Notes: a model not told the origin generated them from the sequence alone. A DNA stretch of 64,000 nucleotides from an uncultured Clostridia bacterium (GCA_934746645.1 CAKVFE010000001.1:372001-436000); one strand, 5' to 3'. Shown: positions 43,004-51,520, counted from the first letter of the stretch. Numbers and translations: made by a program.

Positions 43004-43351
43004 TTAATCAAATACTTCAATTTCTTTTATATTTGTTTCGTTGCCTTGTATTAAATATGTATGAGTACTTTTACATTTTGGACAAGTCTTACCATACTTT
43101 ACTGTAGAATACTTATGTCCACAATCTTCACAGTAAGTAACTGCTTTTATTGTGTTAATTTTAAGTTTACAATCTCTAAGTATGTCCGACTTTTTAATAG
43201 CCCAATTCCAACAATCTTCAAGATAAGGATTGACAATAGTAGATACTTCGCCAATATCCAATGTAACCTTTTTTACTTTTTCAACATTGTTGGCGTTGGC
43301 TACTTTTTCCACTTCTTGTACTATATAGAATACAACTCCTAATTCGTGCAT
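43004..43351 (-). CDS. hypA: Nickel metallochaperone HypA
   Basis: A 115-residue HypA. It has the N-terminal nickel-binding MHE (His2), the alpha-beta domain, and the zinc site Cys74, Cys77, Cys90, Cys93. HypA passes nickel to HypB and on to the [NiFe]-hydrogenase large subunit (or other nickel enzymes). It starts 1 bp after the Fe-S flavoprotein stop behind AAAAGGA, so it is the last gene of the operon. No hydrogenase structural gene or hypCDEF is in this window. Confidence 0.93.
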   Translation of the reverse strand: MHELGVVFYIVQEVEKVANANNVEKVKKVTLDIGEVSTIVNPYLEDCWNWAIKKSDILRDCKLKINTIKAVTYCEDCGHKYSTVKYGKTCPKCKSTHTYLIQGNETNIKEIEVFD

Positions 43352-43352
43352 T

Positions 43353-46232
43353 TTATTTTCCTTTTTTCTTAGCTTGTTTTTTCTCTTGTTTTACTTGCTT
43401 TACATATTCTTTATGTTTTTTCTGTGACAATTTTTCTTTTTCTGTCTTTTTACCAAACTTAATTTTTACTGCTCGTTTTAAAGCATAAGGCAATATTGCT
43501 TTAAACTTATCTTCGCTTCTTATCATCTTAGAACATTCTGGGTGGTCACGATGTAGATGTATTGCATCAAATTGACACTTAGTAGTACAAATACCACAAC
43601 CAATACATTTGTTCTCATCAACAACGCTTGCACCACAACCCAAACATCTTGCTGTTTCTATCTTTACTTGATCTTCAGTAAGTGTAAGGTGTGCATCTCT
43701 AAATGATTTTTTATAATTAATTTTTGGGTCAAGACCAGCTTCTTGTCTTCCAGCAGTATCATAATTTTCTATCTTTAATATGTCTTTATCAAGCATAATA
43801 AATTCTCTACGATTTCTGCCAATAGTCATACTTGTACCCGGTTGTACAAATCTATGTAAAGACTCAGCTGCATTTTTGCCAGCTTCGATTGCGTCTATAG
43901 CAAATTTAGGTCCACTATATACATCTCCACCTACAAATATATCTTTTACAGATGTTTGATATGTCAATCCATCTGCCTTTGGATAATTGCCGTGCCAGAA
44001 CTCTAAATCTTCACCATCTAATAGATGTCCCCAATCAATAGTTTGACCTATAGCAAATATAATATGTTTTGCTTTTACAGTGATTGTATCATTTTCATCG
44101 TATTGAGGATTAAATTTATGTGTTTCTGGGTCAATAGTACTTAGACATCTCTTAAATACTATTCCTGTAACATTATTGTTTTTGTCAACCAAAACTTCTT
44201 TTGGACCCCAACCATTGTTGATTTCGATACCTTCTTCTAAGGTTTCCAAAATTTCTAGTTTGGTTGCAGGCATATTTTCTCTAGATTCTAAGCTAAACAT
44301 TTTTACATTTTTAGCATTTAATCTTACAGCACTTCTAGCACAGTCAACAGCAACATTACCGCCACCAATTACAACTACATCGCCATCAAGTTTTTGTTTT
44401 TGATTTTCGGCAACACTATGTAAGAAATGTACTGCAGTGTCTGTACCACGAGCTGTTTCGTTGGCGATATTAGGAAGTCTACCACCTTGACAACCTATAG
44501 CAATATAAAATGCTTTATAGCCTTGTTTTCTTAATTCGTTTAATGTTATATCTTTACCAACTTCAACACCACATTTAATCTCAACACCAAGTTCTCTCAA
44601 AATGTCGATTTCGGCATCAATAACATCTTTTTCTAGTTTGTATGTTGGTATACCATAAGTCAACATTCCACCCGGTTTTTCATTTTTATCAAACACAGTT
44701 GGCAAATATCCTCTAGTAGCTAGATAGTATGCACAAGACAAACCTGCTGGACCTGCACCAATAATAGCTATCTTTTCGTCCCAGTGTTTTTTAACATTGG
44801 AAGGAATAACAACTTCTGGTACAAATCTTGTATCAGCGTGCAAATCTTGCTCTGCTATAAATTTTTTAACAGCGTCTATTGCTACAGCTTTATCTATAGT
44901 ACCACGAGTACAAGCATCTTCACATCTACGATTACATATTCTGCCACAAACTGCTGGGAATGGATTGTCTTTTTTAATAAGTTCTAGTGCTTCTTTGTAT
45001 CTACCTTGACTTGCAAGTTTTAGATATCCTTGAACAGCAATATGTGCTGGACAAGCTGTCTTACAAGGAGCTGTACCAGTTTCGTAACAGTTGATACGGT
45101 TGTTGTCACGATAATTTTCGTCCCATTTATCTGGTCCCCAACTTAAATTGTCTGGAAGTTCGTGTTTAGGATATTCAACTTCACCATTAACAGTACACAA
45201 CTTTTGTCCAAGTTTAACAGCACCTGCTGGGCAAAACTCTACGCATTTACCACAAGCAACACATTTTTCTCTATCAACTTTTGCAGTATAAGCACTTCTA
45301 GACATATTAGGTGTATTAAATAATTGAGAAGTACGCAAAGCATTACAGATATTGACATTACAGTTACAAATAGCAAATATTTTATTTTCGCCGTCAATAT
45401 TGGTTATTTGATGTACGAAGCCATTTTTCTCAGCGTTTTTCAATATCTCCATAGCTTCATCATAAGTTATGTCATGACCTTTACCGGTTTCTCTACAATA
45501 GTCAGCCATATCGCCAATACCTATACACCAGTTTTCACAGTCATCACCACAACCTTCGTTAAGTTTGGCTCTACCATATCTACAAGAACATATACCTACA
45601 CCAAGGTGTCCTTCATATTTTTTAAGCCAATATGACAAATGCTCTATATCCATAGTTGTAGATTCTGCTTCTATAGCTTTTTCTACTGGTATAACATGCA
45701 TACCTATTCCTGCTCCACCCGGTGGAACCATAGGAGTAACTTTTTCTAGTGGTAAAAATGTCATACGCTCAAAGAACATAGCAAGTTCTGGGTGGTCATC
45801 AAGTTGCTTTTTAACCATATTAGTAAATTCGGCAGAACCCGGAACAAACATAGGTAAAATATATCTTCTTATATGTGGGGCGTCTTTTATAGGACCTTCG
45901 TCAGTATAGTGATTGCCATAATCGTATTCAAGGATACCTATATCACTCATTTCTTTTAATAGACTTTCCAATTTTTCTTTTGGCAATTTTTTATTCATCT
46001 TTTGCAAATCTTCAAAAGTATATGGGTGTCTTACTTTCATCTTTAAAGCAATATCTGCCATTTCGTCAGTAACAACACAAGCAAGTCCCCAATACTCTGG
46101 GTCATTGGAAGTTACACCTTTCAATTTGTGATCAATACAATCTGTAATTTTTCTAGCTAATTTTAAAATCTTTTTTCTTGGATTTTTTTCACCCATATAT
46201 TTTGGGGTGACTTCTTTACTCATTTCTGGCAT
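43353..46232 (-). CDS. Large Fe-S flavoprotein (GltD/NfnB-like oxidoreductase with extra ferredoxin domains)
   Basis: A 959-residue multi-domain electron-transfer protein. Residues 1-310 form a Cys-rich module (GVGICSCRYGRA, GCGDDCENWC, AICNCNVNIC) seen in some anaerobe oxidoreductases. A ferredoxin motif follows (CVACGKCVEFCP, near 325). The GltD-type Fe-S domain comes next (CKTACPAHI ... CGRICNRRCEDAC, 385-450), then a two-dinucleotide flavoprotein core (GAGPAGLSCA near 500; GGGNVAVDCAR near 620), a second ferredoxin (CLGCGA, CIGCGICTTKC near 880-900), and a basic Lys-rich tail. It likely moves electrons between NAD(P)H and ferredoxin-like carriers. It sits between hypB and hypA, tightly packed (1-2 bp gaps). 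Confidence 0.8.
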   Translation of the reverse strand: MPEMSKEVTPKYMGEKNPRKKILKLARKITDCIDHKLKGVTSNDPEYWGLACVVTDEMADIALKMKVRHPYTFEDLQKMNKKLPKEKLESLLKEMSDIGILEYDYGNHYTDEGPIKDAPHIRRYILPMFVPGSAEFTNMVKKQLDDHPELAMFFERMTFLPLEKVTPMVPPGGAGIGMHVIPVEKAIEAESTTMDIEHLSYWLKKYEGHLGVGICSCRYGRAKLNEGCGDDCENWCIGIGDMADYCRETGKGHDITYDEAMEILKNAEKNGFVHQITNIDGENKIFAICNCNVNICNALRTSQLFNTPNMSRSAYTAKVDREKCVACGKCVEFCPAGAVKLGQKLCTVNGEVEYPKHELPDNLSWGPDKWDENYRDNNRINCYETGTAPCKTACPAHIAVQGYLKLASQGRYKEALELIKKDNPFPAVCGRICNRRCEDACTRGTIDKAVAIDAVKKFIAEQDLHADTRFVPEVVIPSNVKKHWDEKIAIIGAGPAGLSCAYYLATRGYLPTVFDKNEKPGGMLTYGIPTYKLEKDVIDAEIDILRELGVEIKCGVEVGKDITLNELRKQGYKAFYIAIGCQGGRLPNIANETARGTDTAVHFLHSVAENQKQKLDGDVVVIGGGNVAVDCARSAVRLNAKNVKMFSLESRENMPATKLEILETLEEGIEINNGWGPKEVLVDKNNNVTGIVFKRCLSTIDPETHKFNPQYDENDTITVKAKHIIFAIGQTIDWGHLLDGEDLEFWHGNYPKADGLTYQTSVKDIFVGGDVYSGPKFAIDAIEAGKNAAESLHRFVQPGTSMTIGRNRREFIMLDKDILKIENYDTAGRQEAGLDPKINYKKSFRDAHLTLTEDQVKIETARCLGCGASVVDENKCIGCGICTTKCQFDAIHLHRDHPECSKMIRSEDKFKAILPYALKRAVKIKFGKKTEKEKLSQKKHKEYVKQVKQEKKQAKKKGK

Positions 46233-46234
46233 AA

Positions 46235-46903
46235 CTATCTCCTTTTACTCTTTTGATTGATTATCCATTGGGCAAGTTCTAAGATACCTTCACCGGTCTT
46301 TGCACTAACCGACATTATTTCAACATCAGGATTAATATCTCTAATATTATTTTCACATTTTTTCATATCAAAATCAAATACTTTTAATGTATCTATCTTA
46401 CTTATTACTACCAAATCCACTTTTGAAAACATTAATGGATACTTTAGTGGTTTGTCATCGCCTTCCGGTACTGACAACAACATAATATTGATATGAGCAC
46501 CAGTATCAAATTCTGCTGGGCAAACCAAGTTGCCAATATTTTCTAAAAAGATAATATCATAAGCACTGGTGTCCACACTTGTCAATGCTCTAGCAGTCAT
46601 ATCTGCATCAATATGGCAAAGTCCACCATTGTTGATTTGGATACTATCAACACCTGTGTTATCTGCTATAGTTTGAGCGTCCAAATCACTTTCGATATCA
46701 ACATCAAGCACTGCTATCTTATATTTTGATTTTAATTGATTGATTACTTTTGATATAGTTGTCGTTTTGCCACTTCCCGGTGACGACATAATATTGATTA
46801 AAAGTGTATTACTTTTATTTAAATTTTCTCTTATATTTTGTGCTTCGTTTAGATTGTCCGCAAAAATATTTTCGTGTATTTCTATTGTTCTTACTTTACT
46901 CAT
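46235..46903 (-). CDS. hypB: HypB-family nickel-insertion GTPase (copy 2)
   Basis: A 222-residue G3E-type GTPase. The P-loop is MSSPGSGKTT (39-48), the metal-binding Cys96-His97 lies in GGLCHIDADM, and NLVCPAEFDTGAH and the NKxD-like SKID motif are present. It lacks the N-terminal CxxCGC and His-rich nickel store. An ATG five codons upstream exists, but the ATG at 46903 overlaps the stop of the preceding hypB as ATGA, so I choose it. It follows a paralogue directly. The two share most motifs but are clearly diverged, so this is an old duplication. Confidence 0.9.
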   Translation of the reverse strand: MSKVRTIEIHENIFADNLNEAQNIRENLNKSNTLLINIMSSPGSGKTTTISKVINQLKSKYKIAVLDVDIESDLDAQTIADNTGVDSIQINNGGLCHIDADMTARALTSVDTSAYDIIFLENIGNLVCPAEFDTGAHINIMLLSVPEGDDKPLKYPLMFSKVDLVVISKIDTLKVFDFDMKKCENNIRDINPDVEIMSVSAKTGEGILELAQWIINQKSKRR

Positions 46904-47574
46904 AATGTCTTTTTCCATTGTGTATAATTATCTAATACCCATTTAGCAAGTTCTGGTATACCTTCGCCAGTCTTTGCGCTAATTGGCAAAATCACTGCAT
47001 TTGGGTTAAGTTTTAAAATATCAGATTTACATTTTTCTATATCAAAATCAAAATATTCTAAAGTATCAATTTTATTAAACAAAATCAAATCTGCTGTTTT
47101 AAACATAAGTGGATATTTTGCAGGTTTGTCATCGCCTTCAGTGATAGATAGTATTGCTATGTTTTTATGAGCACCAGTATCAAATTCTGCTGGACAAACC
47201 AAATTGCCGATATTTTCTAATACAACTATGCTATCTTTTATATCATTAAATTCTTTTATTCCTTGTCTAGTCATATCTGCGTCCAAGTGACACATACCAC
47301 CCGTGTGCAATTGAATACTAGGGATACCAGATTTAACTAATGTCTTTGCATCAACATCACTATCTATATCTGCTTCCATTACAGCAAAATTGGCTTTACC
47401 TTTAATTTGGTCTGCTAACGCCAATAATGTTGTGGTTTTACCACTTCCCGGTGACGACATAAGGTTGATTAAAAATATTCCTTTTTCTTTAAGTTGTTGT
47501 CTTAATAAATTTGCGTCAGCGTCATTGTCTTCCAAAATTGTTCGTTTAAGTTCTATAATTTTTATATCTTGCAT
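46900..47574 (-). CDS. hypB: HypB-family nickel-insertion GTPase (copy 1)
   Basis: A 224-residue HypB. It has P-loop MSSPGSGKTT (39-48), Cys95-His96 in GGMCHLDADM, the conserved ENIGNLVCPAEFDTGAH segment, and FNKIDTLEYFDFD as the guanine-binding NKxD. Like its neighbour it lacks an N-terminal nickel-binding extension. HypB hydrolyses GTP while handing nickel to the hydrogenase large subunit. It is the first gene of the four-gene nickel cluster, with AAGGA before the ATG, and is translationally coupled to the second hypB. Confidence 0.92.
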   Translation of the reverse strand: MQDIKIIELKRTILEDNDADANLLRQQLKEKGIFLINLMSSPGSGKTTTLLALADQIKGKANFAVMEADIDSDVDAKTLVKSGIPSIQLHTGGMCHLDADMTRQGIKEFNDIKDSIVVLENIGNLVCPAEFDTGAHKNIAILSITEGDDKPAKYPLMFKTADLILFNKIDTLEYFDFDIEKCKSDILKLNPNAVILPISAKTGEGIPELAKWVLDNYTQWKKTL

Positions 47575-47638
47575 ATTGTTTCCTTAAAAAGTTTTTAATA
47601 ATCTTACATACAAAAATCAGATTTAGTCAAAATTAATT

Positions 47639-48487
47639 TTATTGTATTGTCCAGTTAAGTTGTGGGCAATTAAAATTGTATATTTCATAATTGTTGCTAT
47701 CATATACTAGATTTGCTTGTGCAACATAATCTCCTACATCAGTAGCAAAATTATTGGTATAAGTTACTGTAACATTGTTAGGTATATTGATAAGTTTAAC
47801 TTCTTTCATATTACCATCATAACCAAATGGTTGAGCATAATCCCACTCAATAGCACTACAATCAATCTTGTACTTATTGATATACCAAGTTATGCTTATA
47901 GTAGGCAAATCATAATAGTTTTCGGTATCAATATATGTTAGTTTGGCTGTAGCGACATATTTACCTGCATTGGTAAATTTGTTGTTGCTATACTCTGCTG
48001 TTATACCTGTTGGTAGATTTAACAATGTTATTATCTTTTCCCCACCATCATAGGTGTATGGAATAGTATAATCCCATTTGATATTACTTACATTATAATA
48101 TCCTTTTTCTACTACAACTTTTACATCAACGCTATCAAGTCCATCATAGGCAAAAGTAAGTGTATATTCTCCAACAGTGGCAGGTTGCTCTGTAAAAGTG
48201 CTAGTGTAAGTATATCCTTTATGGTCTTCACTATTTTCTCTAACGACAACTTTAGAACCATTTTTTCTAATAACATACACATTAAAATCTGTATCTTTTA
48301 CAGGTTCGGACACATCACTATCATATTGAACTGTAATTGTATTGTTTACCATTTTTAGTTGAGTATTAACACATTCTACGCTAAGTCCAATAGGAGTTTT
48401 GCCTTCCTTATCAGTACAAGCAGTCAATGATATAACACTTACAAACATAAAAATAGTTGCACAAATATATTTTAATATTTTTTTCAT
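47639..48487 (-). CDS. Lipoprotein with repeated MBG-like beta domains
   Basis: A 282-residue exported lipoprotein. The signal peptide ends in the lipobox LTAC with Cys24 as the lipidated residue. Residues 120-282 hold two repeats of about 75 residues (IKWDYTIPYTYDGGEKIITL and IEWDYAQPFGYDGNMKEVKL) of the MBG/YDG-type Ig-like fold found in surface proteins. The role is unknown; such domains are usually stalks or adhesion parts. AAGGG precedes the ATG. It is 64 bp upstream of hypB on the same strand, but nothing else ties it to nickel metabolism. Confidence 0.72.
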   Translation of the reverse strand: MKKILKYICATIFMFVSVISLTACTDKEGKTPIGLSVECVNTQLKMVNNTITVQYDSDVSEPVKDTDFNVYVIRKNGSKVVVRENSEDHKGYTYTSTFTEQPATVGEYTLTFAYDGLDSVDVKVVVEKGYYNVSNIKWDYTIPYTYDGGEKIITLLNLPTGITAEYSNNKFTNAGKYVATAKLTYIDTENYYDLPTISITWYINKYKIDCSAIEWDYAQPFGYDGNMKEVKLINIPNNVTVTYTNNFATDVGDYVAQANLVYDSNNYEIYNFNCPQLNWTIQ

Positions 48488-48574
48488 GTATAACCCTTAC
48501 AAAATTAGTATAACATACATATTAGAATTAGCATATTAAAAACTCAAGATTTTATTACATAGACTATAGTCTAA

Positions 48575-48603
48575 TTGACAAAAATTGGAAAAATTATTAA
48601 CAT
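48575..48603 (+). promoter_or_regulatory. SigA promoter of the thioredoxin gene
   Basis: TTGACA (48575-48580), a 17-base spacer, and TAACAT (48598-48603). A perfect palindrome AGACTATAGTCT (48561-48572) lies just upstream of the -35 and may be a regulator site. Confidence 0.6.
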
Positions 48604-48642
48604 ATAAATAGATAAAAATTTGATATAAAAGGAATGTATACT

Positions 48643-48948
48643 ATGCTTACACAATTAACAGAAAACAATTTGGCTGAGTTGACCAAAGACAAAGTTGTAT
48701 TATTAGATTTTTCTGCAACATGGTGTGCACCATGTCATATGCTTGGTCAAGAATTAGAAGAACTTGACAATGAAAAATTTGATATCATAAAAATAGATAT
48801 TGATGATTATGAAAAGTTGGCAAAACAATATGGTATTATGGTTGTTCCAACTATGATAGTTATGGTAGATGGTAAAGAAGTAAAAAAAGTTACTGGATAT
48901 CATACCAAAAATCAAATATTGGAATTTATGAACGAATACACTAAATAG
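48643..48948 (+). CDS. Thioredoxin
   Basis: A 101-residue thioredoxin with WCAPC (27-31, redox Cys28 and Cys31), the cis-proline in VVPTM and a glycine-rich turn in place of the usual GxxP end. The active site has Ala in place of the canonical Gly (WCGPC), a common variant in clostridial thioredoxins. The ATG at 48634 directly abuts AAAAGGA, which instead serves the ATG at 48643 (9-base spacing). It is a single-gene unit. Confidence 0.9.
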   Translation: MLTQLTENNLAELTKDKVVLLDFSATWCAPCHMLGQELEELDNEKFDIIKIDIDDYEKLAKQYGIMVVPTMIVMVDGKEVKKVTGYHTKNQILEFMNEYTK

Positions 48949-49035
48949 TTTAATAAAAAATATTTTTTATATTGGTTAATAATTGCAATATTAATAAACA
49001 TTTTTAAACAATCATCAAAACACAATAAGAATAAC

Positions 49036-49069
49036 AAAAAAAAAGAGAACTGGCAGTTCTCTTTTTTTC
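49036..49069 (+). terminator. Bidirectional terminator between thioredoxin and YgjV-like genes
   Basis: AAAAAAAGAGAACT and AGTTCTCTTTTTTT form a 14-bp stem around GGC. Confidence 0.9.
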
Positions 49070-49083
49070 TCCACCCAGCAACG

Positions 49084-49791
49084 CTATGATGGAGGTATTG
49101 GGTATTCGATTTTAAATGTATTTGGTACAAGATGTATACCGTACTTACCATTGTGATTATCACTAGTTTCAAAAGCAGACTTTGTGGACTGTAAGTCATC
49201 TCTAACTCCCCAGAACAAAGTTGATTTTGAATTGGATTTTAGTGTTGCACTTTTTTTCAAATTGATTTTCAATTTAGAAGATTTAGCATAATCTGTTACT
49301 ATTAGGACAGCTAAAAAAGTTGCTTCAAAGCCGTCTTCAAAAGCACTGGCGTATGCTGTAACCACAATGTCATAAGCGACAAGTATAGCATTAGGGATAA
49401 AATACATTATCCTAATCTTTTCAATATCTTTTATATATAGTGCAAATGTATACCATACATAAATAACTATTGGAATAATGTCCCAATAAGTTGATGCTGT
49501 TTTTGCACCAATCCATACAAAGGATACTGCAAAGATACCTGCTATCCATTTTGGCATAACTTTGTTTTTCTTTTCAAAAAAGTAAAACGCTGTAGATTGC
49601 AAACAAGATAGCAAAGTAATTATTCCTGTTCCCAAAGAATTTACAAATACGAACGATAATCCATAGACTATATCTCCAAATATACCAAGTAACAGAAAGG
49701 ATTTTTTATTTTTAACGATATATGAAGAACATAGTATAAGTGCCGAAGTAAAACCCAAAATCTGAGCTATTATAAAATTGACACTTAGCAT
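49084..49791 (-). CDS. YgjV-like multi-pass membrane protein with atypical C-terminal tail
   Basis: A protein of about 235 residues. Residues 1-170 form five or six membrane helices (FIIAQILGFTSALILCSSYIV, FGDIVYGLSFVFVNSLG, YWDIIPIVIYVWYTFALY) in the style of the YgjV family, whose function is unknown. The last 60 residues are hydrophilic (NLKKSATLKSNSKSTLFWGVRDD ...) and do not look like the family; they end close to the terminator hairpin and may be readthrough into non-family DNA. The start is uncertain: ATG at 49791 fits the family N-terminus but has AGAGG 13 bases away, and TTG at 49827 is an alternative. A structured leader of about 290-320 nt precedes it. Confidence 0.6.
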   Translation of the reverse strand: MLSVNFIIAQILGFTSALILCSSYIVKNKKSFLLLGIFGDIVYGLSFVFVNSLGTGIITLLSCLQSTAFYFFEKKNKVMPKWIAGIFAVSFVWIGAKTASTYWDIIPIVIYVWYTFALYIKDIEKIRIMYFIPNAILVAYDIVVTAYASAFEDGFEATFLAVLIVTDYAKSSKLKINLKKSATLKSNSKSTLFWGVRDDLQSTKSAFETSDNHNGKYGIHLVPNTFKIEYPIPPS

Positions 49792-49954
49792 AAAAAATTG
49801 TAAACCTCTTTGAATTATACCGAGCAAACCATAACCTTATTACCATAGACCCGATAACAAACCTGTTGACTATTGCCTTTAGTTTATGAAGTTTGTATCT
49901 CACAAAACAAATAAGAATTTGCTGGTAGTATCTTGGTGGGAATATACCAAGTTG

Positions 49955-50114
49955 TAGTGTTAAGACCCTGCGCTGTTGTGTCTTCCAAACTATAAATAAC
50001 AACTCTTTTTTCAACACTAGTGACGGTTGATATCTTCGCTGTGCAACACTCTTATATTTTGGAAATCTAAAATAAACAGTCCACTACACAAACACTAATC
50101 TATGCTTAACACTA
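49955..50114 (-). ncRNA. Candidate structured leader or small RNA upstream of the YgjV-like gene
   Basis: On the minus strand, directly at the predicted transcript start, TAGTGTTAAG (50105-50114) pairs perfectly with CTTAACACTA (49955-49964). Inside it TTGTGT pairs with ACACAA, and TTCCAAAATATAA pairs with TTATAGTTTGGAA with one mismatch. TATCAAC/GTTGA closes near the centre. The result is a bulged rod of about 160 nt, recalling 6S RNA or a riboswitch. It does not match T-box, TPP, cobalamin, SAM, FMN or c-di-GMP consensus blocks that I know. A further CTTGGT/ACCAAG hairpin follows at 49932-49951. Class unknown. Confidence 0.45.
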
Positions 50115-50119
50115 ATATT

Positions 50120-50148
50120 ATTATATCACAAAAAAGTCATTTTGACAA
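50120..50148 (-). promoter_or_regulatory. SigA promoter of the structured leader
   Basis: TTGTCA (50143-50148), 17-base spacer, TATAAT (50120-50125) on the minus strand. The predicted start falls at the 5' end of the outer leader stem. Confidence 0.75.
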
Positions 50149-50169
50149 CTATGGTGGAAGTAAGACAAA

Positions 50170-50200
50170 GAAAAAACGCCTTTAATTAGGCGTTTTTATA
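50170..50200 (-). terminator. Terminator of the suf-zip operon
   Basis: AAAAACGCCT pairs with AGGCGTTTTT around TTAATT. It lies 27 bp after the ZIP gene stop. Confidence 0.9.
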
Positions 50201-50226
50201 TTAAAAATTTTGTAAAATTATGTCTA

Positions 50227-51006
50227 TTATCCTAAAGCAACATCTAATACCATCATTAGCACAAATCCAAATACAAAACTTAAAGTTGACCAGTTGGTGT
50301 GTTTGCCTGATTGAGCTTCTGGGATAAGCTCTTCAACCACAACATATATCATTGCACCTGCAGCAAATGATAACAAGTATGGCAATATTGGTGTAATAAA
50401 TTGAGTCAACAATATAGTTATTATTGCAAATATAGGTTCGACTATACCAGATAGTGTACCATACAAAAATGCTTTAGGTTTTGAAAAGCCTTCACTTTTT
50501 AATGGCATAGAAATAATAGCACCTTCTGGGAAGTTTTGAATCGCTATACCAATAGCCAATGTCAATGCACCTGTCATAGATATAGTTGCATTGCCAAAAT
50601 ATGCACCAGCCAACACAACACCAACTGCCATACCTTCTGGTATATTGTGTAGTGTAACAGCCAACACAAGCATTGTTGTCTTTTTCCAATGTGAAGTCAA
50701 GCCTTCTGGCTCATCACTATTTAAGTGCAAGTGTGGAATAATAGTGTCTAGCAAAAGTAAAAATCCTACACCCAATATTATACCAACCATAGCTGGAACA
50801 AAAGAAAGTTTGCCCATATCACTTGATTGTTCTATTGCAGGAATAATTAGTGACCATACAGATGCTGCCACCATAACACCAGCTGCAAATCCAGACAAAA
50901 TCTTTTGTACTGTTTCATTAAGTTTGTTTCTCATTAAAAATACCATAGCAGCACCTAATGTAGTGCCTAAAAATGGTATCAAAACACCCATTGATAATTG
51001 TAACAT
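50227..51006 (-). CDS. ZIP-family metal transporter
   Basis: A 259-residue inner-membrane transporter with about eight helices. Two signature helices carry the metal-binding motifs HNIPEG (near residue 120) and QNFPEG (near 158), as in bacterial ZupT/ZIP proteins that import zinc, iron or other divalent metals. A short His-rich stretch IPHLHL lies before the first motif. It starts 14 bp after sufU behind AAAAGGAG, so it appears to be the last gene of the suf operon. Iron import would make functional sense there, which is inference. Confidence 0.88.
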   Translation of the reverse strand: MLQLSMGVLIPFLGTTLGAAMVFLMRNKLNETVQKILSGFAAGVMVAASVWSLIIPAIEQSSDMGKLSFVPAMVGIILGVGFLLLLDTIIPHLHLNSDEPEGLTSHWKKTTMLVLAVTLHNIPEGMAVGVVLAGAYFGNATISMTGALTLAIGIAIQNFPEGAIISMPLKSEGFSKPKAFLYGTLSGIVEPIFAIITILLTQFITPILPYLLSFAAGAMIYVVVEELIPEAQSGKHTNWSTLSFVFGFVLMMVLDVALG

Positions 51007-51020
51007 TTTACTCCTTTTAA

Positions 51021-51452
51021 CTACATCTCATTCAATTTTTGTTGAAGAGTTTTCCAAGATAGCAATGCACATTTTACTCTAGCTGGCATATTGGCAATAT
51101 TGGAAAATGCTATACTATCTTTAAGTAATTGTCTATCTTCTTTTGATATCTCTTTTCTATCAATCATATCAACAAAGATTTTAACTATTTTTTTTGCTTC
51201 GTCAACCGTTTTGCCACGCAACACATCAATCATAATTGAAGTAGAACTTTGTGATATTGCACAACCACTACCTGTAAATGACATATCTTTAATCTTGCCA
51301 TTGTCAAAATCTATATGTAATGTTATATCATCACCACAGTTTGGATTGTATCCGTGTAACGAACAATTTTCACATTCAAGTTCGTGTCTATTGGTGCTAT
51401 TGGCACTATGTTCCATTATGATACTAGTATAAATATCATCTATTTCACTCAT
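51021..51452 (-). CDS. sufU: SufU, sulfur-accepting partner of SufS
   Basis: A 143-residue IscU-fold zinc protein of the Firmicutes SUF system. The zinc ligands Cys39, Asp41, Cys64 and Cys128 match Bacillus SufU. The SufU-specific insertion (about 85-115) between the second and third ligands is present, which separates it from IscU. It receives persulfide sulfur from SufS. It is separated from sufS by 309 bp of structured repeats, unlike the tight spacing elsewhere in this operon. AAAGGA lies 11 bases before the ATG. Confidence 0.93.
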   Translation of the reverse strand: MSEIDDIYTSIIMEHSANSTNRHELECENCSLHGYNPNCGDDITLHIDFDNGKIKDMSFTGSGCAISQSSTSIMIDVLRGKTVDEAKKIVKIFVDMIDRKEISKEDRQLLKDSIAFSNIANMPARVKCALLSWKTLQQKLNEM

Positions 51453-51485
51453 TATTATATATTCCTTTATCCATATTATTGTAAA

Positions 51486-51520
51486 TCATTAGAACGCAAA
51501 GTATTATAATTTTCTAATGA
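51486..51520. repeat. Hairpin at the end of the sufS-sufU spacer
   Basis: TCATTAGAA (51486-51494) pairs with TTCTAATGA (51512-51520). No T run on either strand. It directly precedes repeat unit A. Confidence 0.6.

Noticed and set aside
43353..46232. Glutamate synthase small subunit (gltD)
   Set aside because: The core is GltD-like, but the extra N-terminal Fe-S module, second ferredoxin, and the hyp gene context argue for a different electron-transfer role.
48912..49199. 95-residue minus-strand open frame covering the terminator between thioredoxin and the YgjV-like gene
   Set aside because: It spans a strong terminator and the C-terminus of another gene, with Lys/Phe-rich low complexity.
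49712..50017. 101-residue open frame overlapping the YgjV-like gene and its leader
   Set aside because: It overlaps the gene's 5' end in another frame and lies in the structured leader; basic, no recognisable domain and no good RBS.
49955..50114. T-box, TPP, SAM, cobalamin or c-di-GMP riboswitch, or RNase P/tmRNA
   Set aside because: None of the conserved sequence blocks of these classes could be found; kept only as an unclassified structured RNA.
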